A DNA stretch of 64,000 bases from Erythrophleum ivorense (lineage: Eukaryota > Streptophyta > Magnoliopsida > Fabales > Fabaceae): assembly GCA_026724425.1 (NCBI GenBank), contig JAIUCV010000001.1, positions 1,064,001 to 1,128,000 of the forward strand, in the 5' to 3' direction. This document shows positions 58,651-64,000 of the stretch, in pieces (within the stretch, counting starts at the first letter, position 1; each line of letters starts with the position of its first letter). The translations under genes were made by a program, and so were the position numbers. Under the pieces are notes generated by a model. It made no database searches. It was not told the DNA's origin and worked only from the letters and a program-made list of their open reading frames with translations.

Positions 58651-61600
58651 AGAGAATCACCATCTACAGTTGCACTCATCTGGGTGCTAAAGTTAATTTG
58701 ATGACACTAGATGTGAGCCCATGTATTTGTCCCTCTGTATTTTTCGACTGCAAAGGTGGCGTTTCAAAGTTAGTATTTTAAATTTTTTGCTCACTTAGTT
58801 TGTGGAATCTGTTGTGACTACTTTATTCGCTTCATCTTCCTCTTCCATTTTTAGTCTGACTATAAAAAATGTTTTACTTTGACTAGATTCTGATAGATTA
58901 CCAGAAAAACTTCAGTCTATTGCAAGTTCCAAATGTCTTATTTTGTTTGTTGGGTTTGGAATCTAGAGGACCACGAGCTCTTTTGGCGGATCCTAGTTTT
59001 GTTCTTTACACATAAACTGACAGAGAAATCCTGCTTGGTGAAATTGATGTCGGGCAACATCAGTTTAATAATAGATATAACTTAGGTGCAGTTTTATAAA
59101 TTTTTGCTACCAGTTTTTTGTTAGTTTTTTTTAATAGCTGAATATCATATAAATAACTTCAATTTTGTTTTGTCTTTTAATATTTTGTAGAAGAGTAGTT
59201 ATCTGTCATGTAGGTTACATGAGAGCTTTTGTTGAATGGACAACGAAAAGCTGGAGTGTAATGTTTGTTGCAGCAATCTTGGACTATAACAGTATATTCC
59301 AGAAGGAAGTGAGGTAGGGAAATAAAGGGATATAAAGGAGATGAATGGACCAAGGATCGCTGGAAGCCATTAACCGTTTGTTGTTGGGTCTTCTAGTGTT
59401 AAAATATTGAATTTTGCAGCTTAAATAGGGTGGAAACTAGAACCATAAAAATGAAAAAATAGTTAAGGGTACATTTAAAGTTGTGAATTTGAAGAGGGAC
59501 TAGGAGTAAATTGAGAGAATCAATTTATAAGAGATGAGTGAAAAGAGAAAGGCAAACACGATTCATTCAAGTGGGTTTAATACCTTTTTTTTTTTCTTTC
59601 TTTCTCTATTATTCTTTTTCGTTGGATCTCCAGTACTGCAAGGGATTCAATTCCTTTAAAGACAAATCAATGTTCATCTTAATAACAACCAAAAGTTATG
59701 ATAACAAAGGTTTATGACTAAGGTGTGAAGTTATGAGACAACTCTGTAATTTATGAACGTGCAAATAAAATGAAGACATCATTGGGAAGTAATGAACAAA
59801 AGAGTTAAATAGATAGATGTGTCTTTAAAGTGGGGTAAAACTTGGTGAAGGCTGGCAAAGGCAAAGCTCATTTGAGGGGCTTTGGTTTGATTATGTTGGA
59901 GCATCAACCCTTATTTATATTCCATCAGGAATTTTATTTTTCAAATTTCAGAATAAAAAGGTACAAATTAGAGGGAAGTTATATTATCGATACATATCTA
60001 ATTTTGAAAGGTCAATATTTGTTTGCCTTCAGATCAGCAGGGGACAGAATAATAATCAAAGCTTTGAAATTTTTGGTAAACGGAAGCAAAGGTAAGGGGC
60101 GGGAATCCTCCTAATGAAGTTCTGGTGTTGTTATTCCCATTATTAAGGAGGAGGGAAAAGGAGGAAGGCCGAAGTTTAAAACATGGAGATCAAGTGGATC
60201 AGATAAGATTACAATATAAATGAAATAAAAGAGTTTTGGGTTGAAAGTTGGAACATTGTGTGGCTATATACAAACCATAAAGGGTTAGGTTCTTGGTCAA
60301 GTCCCTTGTCGATTGGATATTAAAGGCTTACTGTTGCAAGAGCCTACGAAGTTGCCTAGTTCCGAACTCGATCTAAGTTGTTGAAAATAACTTTTGTTTG
60401 TAATTTATTATTAATTAAAAGTCAGATGAAACCAATTTATGAACAATAATCATAAAAGGGTAACTGTTGGGCGAAATTTAGAGTAAATTATTTTCCATAA
60501 TTTAGTCTCTTAATAAATTTATGTCATTTGTTATGGTTTCAGCCTTCACTATCTAAATTACTAATGAAGTATATTGTGATTGAAGTCCAATCCATCCATA
60601 TTGGCAGTATAAATTCTTTTTCTTTTATTGAAAGAAAAAGTCCTCTGATTATTATCTTTTGATTTAATATTGAAAATTTTGCCTTTTTCTAGAAGTGAGT
60701 TGTCTCATGTGTTCACATAAATGAAAAACAAAAAAATAAATGCATAGAAGTCAGCCTTTGCTTACCCACACGGCGCATGGCTTACCCTCTTCTCTTATTA
60801 TTCTTATTGTCAAACCGCATCTTCTTATTTAAAAAAATGCACCGCAGGACACGGGGACGCCCTATATTAATACTTTCTCATAAAAAAAAAAAACATGGTT
60901 ACATAAGTAAAATTAAGAATTTTTAATTTTTAATTGAGCTTCAATAATCATTCATATGCTATCATATCTTGTTCTCATCACAATCAGTCAGTCATTAAAA
61001 AGAAAACAAATATACATCTTAAAATGTAATTAAGTTCAATTAATTTCTGGCTGAAGCATTAAAAAACAGAAATAACACAATAAATATGAGGGAAAAAAAT
61101 TTTCGCGAAACATATATGTATCAAGTCACAAAATTACTATGTAACAACAGTTGGTATTAATGATGATTTATCCCCAAAAAAAATTGGTGTTAAATATCAC
61201 AAAAAGAACAATGATGATTTATATCTTTTTAATGCATAAATAAAAACTGAGACACCCTTTGGGACCCAAAAAAAAAAAGAAAACCTTTTCCCTTGGTAAA
61301 GAATTAGATTCAAATACATTTAAAATTTTTTCAATTTTATATAATTTTTAATTTGGCCACTATAGTTTCCAAAATAAACAATGCTACTTTCATTTTTTTT
61401 AATGATCTAGTTTTTTCACATAATTTATTTAAAATTTAACTCCAATTTATTGACTTAAATGTTATTTATTTACTCAATACTCTTAATTCAAACTCAAGTT
61501 TACTTTTCAAGTAAAAAAACTGTTAAATTTGACATTAATTTTTAATAGAAATATAATAAGACGAGATTGAATTGTTTTAAAAAATAAGAAAACAACTTTG

Positions 61601-63196
61601 CTTATCAAGTTAAAATTATTATAAAATTAGAATGACAAAAAACTTATTTAAACCTATAAATTATATACTAAAAACCATAGAGTATCGGCTACATGCACAA
61701 AGTCACACTCACTCCATCTTTTATTAGTTTTAATTTCTAATTTTTAATTATTTCAAAAAAAACATTTTTCTCAACAAGTGCAAGTTTGCTTTACTTGTCT
61801 TTATTCCTTTTTTCCAAAATTTTCAGTTAAATAGCTAAATTTAATTTTTTATTAAAGAATTATTATTTATTAAAAACTAATATAATAGTCATGTTCAAAC
61901 GGGCTCTTTAATTTATTTTTTTAATGTATACATAATGCATATATACACACATTAATATTGCATATATAATAAATAATAATTTTCAAAATAAAAATAATAT
62001 TCTATAATTTAATTATTAAAAAATTTTAAAAACAGAAGTTCAAGAGAGATTGTGAGAATACACTCAACTTCTTATAATCTGCTCTGCACTTTTTTAACTA
62101 ACCATCTTTCATTACTTTACAACTCTTTTTATGTTTTTTAATTTTTTTGGTAATAATTTGGGCTACGGTTGAAATACTAGAAAAATAAGGAATTAATAAA
62201 TAATTTTATTTTTTGGTCGAATTTGGAACCTACCAAAGTGGAAATGGTAAGAAGCAGAGCATAAATGCTTGCTCCAGAAGGCGTGGGAAAGAAAAAGGGA
62301 TTGGCATAAATCAGCCTACCCATAGTCACATTCGCTTCAAAGCGATTAGGGTTTCCTTCCAATTTCTCTCCCATTCTAAGGTTTCTCTTTTCTTTGCCTA
62401 TCGCTTTTGGTTTTCTCCGCAGCATAAACTTGGCTGAGTTCTTGCTTTCTTTCGGAATACTATTTCTTTTGTTGTTAGCTTCTGTTTTTGTTGTTGTTGT
62501 TTTTTTTTTTTTTACTTGTCATGCCCATTCTTTTACTTGTTTTGAAGTTAATAAGCGAATTGAAAGAAATCGTTTTGGTTCTTTATTTTCTTTTGGAGAG
62601 CAACTTACGAGCTCGAATTGTAATTCAGAAGAGTGATGATTTCTGATTGCTTTCGTAGATTCTGGGATCTAGTGGTTTTCATTAGTTGTTCCTTTGATGG
62701 AGTTAACATTAGAATTTCTAGTTTATTATGTTGAGGTACGTATATTTGGTTTGATTCATTGTTTTTACCCTTAGTTGATGCTGATTAAAATTTAGTATTT
62801 GTGGGTATCATGTGACTCGTGACTTAAAGGTGCCCAGTGGAATGCTTTAAATAGATCAGTTAAGGTGATGGGATTTTGATATCCAGCCTTAAAGGTTGAA
62901 TTGCCTTTTGCCGTGATGCGTCCTCCAATTTGCCAGATTTTCCCGTTCCTTTTTCTTCTTTATATCTACTGTTTTTATCTGAACAATCTTTATTATTCTT
63001 TACTATTATTATCATTTTGCAAGAATATTTATTGATTCTTTTACTTCATTTTAGCTCCTTCAAGAAATTCTCAGCACTTTAATATTGGATTTCTTTGTTC
63101 ATGATAGGGAAGATAGATGTCTAGCATATAAAGGTAGGCTTGAGGAGATACAAGCATTAAAACATTGGTGATATTCCTGGTTGTGTGGACTGAGCC
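58651..63196. other. RABE1 3' flank, intergenic DNA and 5' region of the OGDH gene
   Basis: About 58651-59300 should be RABE1 3' UTR. From there to about 62200 nothing is supported: an open frame at 59842-60114 has no recognisable similarity, and 61300-62050 is very AT-rich. From about 62300 the DNA becomes less AT-rich and pyrimidine-rich, which suits a transcription start and 5' UTR for the gene at 63197. A 5' UTR intron ending at the AG near 63108 is possible but not proven. Confidence 0.5.
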
Positions 63197-64000
63197 ATGG
63201 CTTGGTTTAGAGCTGGTTCCAGCATAGTAAAGCATGCAATCAGGAGAACTCTCTCTCAGGGTGGATCATCATATTACGCAACAAGGGGCAGAGTCCTTCC
63301 GTCACAGAGTAGATACTTTCGCACCACAGTTTTCAAATCAAAAGCACAAACTGCACCTGTACCTCGCCCTGTGCCCCTTTCTAGGTTGACTGACAGCTTC
63401 TTAGATGGGACAAGCAGTGTCTACTTAGAGGAGCTTCAAAGGGCTTGGGAAGCTGACCCAAACAGTGTTGATGAGTCTTGGGACAATTTCTTCAGGAACT
63501 TTGTGGGTCAGGCTTCCACCTCCCCTGGAATTTCTGGTCAAACAATCCAGGAGAGTATGCGTTTGCTTTTACTTGTGAGAGCATACCAGGTTAATGGCCA
63601 CATGAAAGCCAAAATAGACCCATTGGGCTTGGAACAACGAGAAATCCCTGATGAATTAGACCCTGCCCTTTATGGCTTCACTGAAGCTGATCTTGATAGG
63701 GAATTCTTTTTGGGGGTCTGGAGGATGTCTGGATTCTTGTCTGAGAATCGTCCAGTGCAAACCCTTAGATCCATTTTGACACGCCTTGAGCAGGCTTACT
63801 GTGGAAGCATAGGATATGAGTACATGCACATTGCAGATCGTGAGAAATGTAACTGGCTTAGGGACAAGATTGAAACCCCTGCACCTACACAACTGAACCA
63901 GGAGCGTCGTGAAGTTATTCTTGACAGACTTGCGTGGAGTACACTCTTTGAGAACTTCTTGGCCACCAAGTGGACATCAGCAAAGAGGTTTGGGCTTGAA
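63197..64000 (+). CDS. OGDH: 2-oxoglutarate dehydrogenase E1 component, N-terminal part
   Basis: E1 of the mitochondrial 2-oxoglutarate dehydrogenase complex decarboxylates 2-oxoglutarate with thiamine diphosphate in the TCA cycle. The frame is open from ATG 63197 to the window edge (268 codons) without an intron. The first 45-50 residues (MAWFRAGSSIVKHAIRRTLS onward) are rich in Arg, Ser and Ala and poor in acids, as in a mitochondrial presequence. It is followed by the E1 N-terminal segment DSFLDGTSSVYLEELQRAWE and SVDESWDNFFRNF, then LLLLVRAYQVNGHMKAKIDP and GYEYMHIADREKCNWL, all hallmarks of plant OGDH E1. The thiamine-binding and catalytic regions lie beyond the right edge. The call is firm; completeness cannot be judged. 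Confidence 0.95.
   Translation, partial: MAWFRAGSSIVKHAIRRTLSQGGSSYYATRGRVLPSQSRYFRTTVFKSKAQTAPVPRPVPLSRLTDSFLDGTSSVYLEELQRAWEADPNSVDESWDNFFRNFVGQASTSPGISGQTIQESMRLLLLVRAYQVNGHMKAKIDPLGLEQREIPDELDPALYGFTEADLDREFFLGVWRMSGFLSENRPVQTLRSILTRLEQAYCGSIGYEYMHIADREKCNWLRDKIETPAPTQLNQERREVILDRLAWSTLFENFLATKWTSAKRFGLE

Noticed and set aside
59842..60114. Plus-strand frame of 90 codons downstream of RABE1.
   Set aside because: No known similarity, no splice context, and surrounding DNA is non-coding in character.
1..64000. Search for CRISPR arrays, operons, phage or bacterial-style systems.
   Set aside because: The window is plant nuclear DNA; no regularly spaced direct repeats with unique spacers or polycistronic gene sets are present.

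Overview
The window is nuclear DNA from a flowering plant, almost certainly a eudicot. It is AT-rich, with widely spaced genes split by GT-AG introns, long intergenic tracts full of microsatellites and small transposon relics, and proteins of plant-only families (MUB, GAUT, PLS-class PPR, RABE). The species cannot be fixed from the sequence alone.

Layout, left to right. (1) The first coding exon of a membrane-anchored ubiquitin-fold (MUB) gene on the minus strand (632-764), continuing off the left edge. (2) A complete GAUT13/14-type galacturonosyltransferase on the minus strand (4919-14348, six coding exons, 534 aa, with a 5.1 kb third intron). (3) A repeat-rich block (about 15.4-23.1 kb) with two foldback elements and two abutting inverted repeats, ending just upstream of (4) an EIX-like leucine-rich-repeat receptor-like protein pseudogene on the plus strand (23520-26090) broken by two in-frame stops. 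(5) A TPX2-domain microtubule protein gene on the minus strand (27201-30163, eight coding exons, 506 aa). (6) A Tourist-like MITE (31210-31759) and a ribosomal protein S19 pseudogene that keeps an intron but lacks its middle coding part (32697-33680, minus). (7) tRNA-Cys(GCA) on the minus strand (36245-36316). (8) An intact intronless 895-aa PPR gene similar to Arabidopsis At2g39620 (37028-39715, plus). (9) A threefold tandem array of a unit of about 550 bp, built from a PPR-DYW gene fragment plus a degenerate minisatellite, followed by an orphan DYW-domain fragment (42905-45130). (10) The probable parent, a MEF22-like (At3g12770) PPR-DYW editing-factor gene (46535-48726, plus), itself carrying a one-base frameshift. 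(11) A complete RABE1/Rab8 small GTPase gene (53375-58650, plus, eight coding exons, 215 aa) with a TRIM-like mini-retrotransposon in its first intron. (12) The 5' part of a 2-oxoglutarate dehydrogenase E1 gene (63197 to the right edge, plus).

The intact genes are ordinary housekeeping functions (pectin synthesis, microtubule organisation, organellar RNA processing, vesicle traffic, TCA cycle) with no evident pathway link. The unusual material is structural: fragments of MEF22 and of the RABE1 5' region are duplicated locally, and the RLP region carries overlapping inverted duplications. I found no self-contained new biological system. The best candidate for something undescribed is the PPR/minisatellite composite tandem repeat. 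Exon borders were worked out by hand from reading-frame continuity, GT-AG sites and remembered family sequences; no alignment or database search was run.
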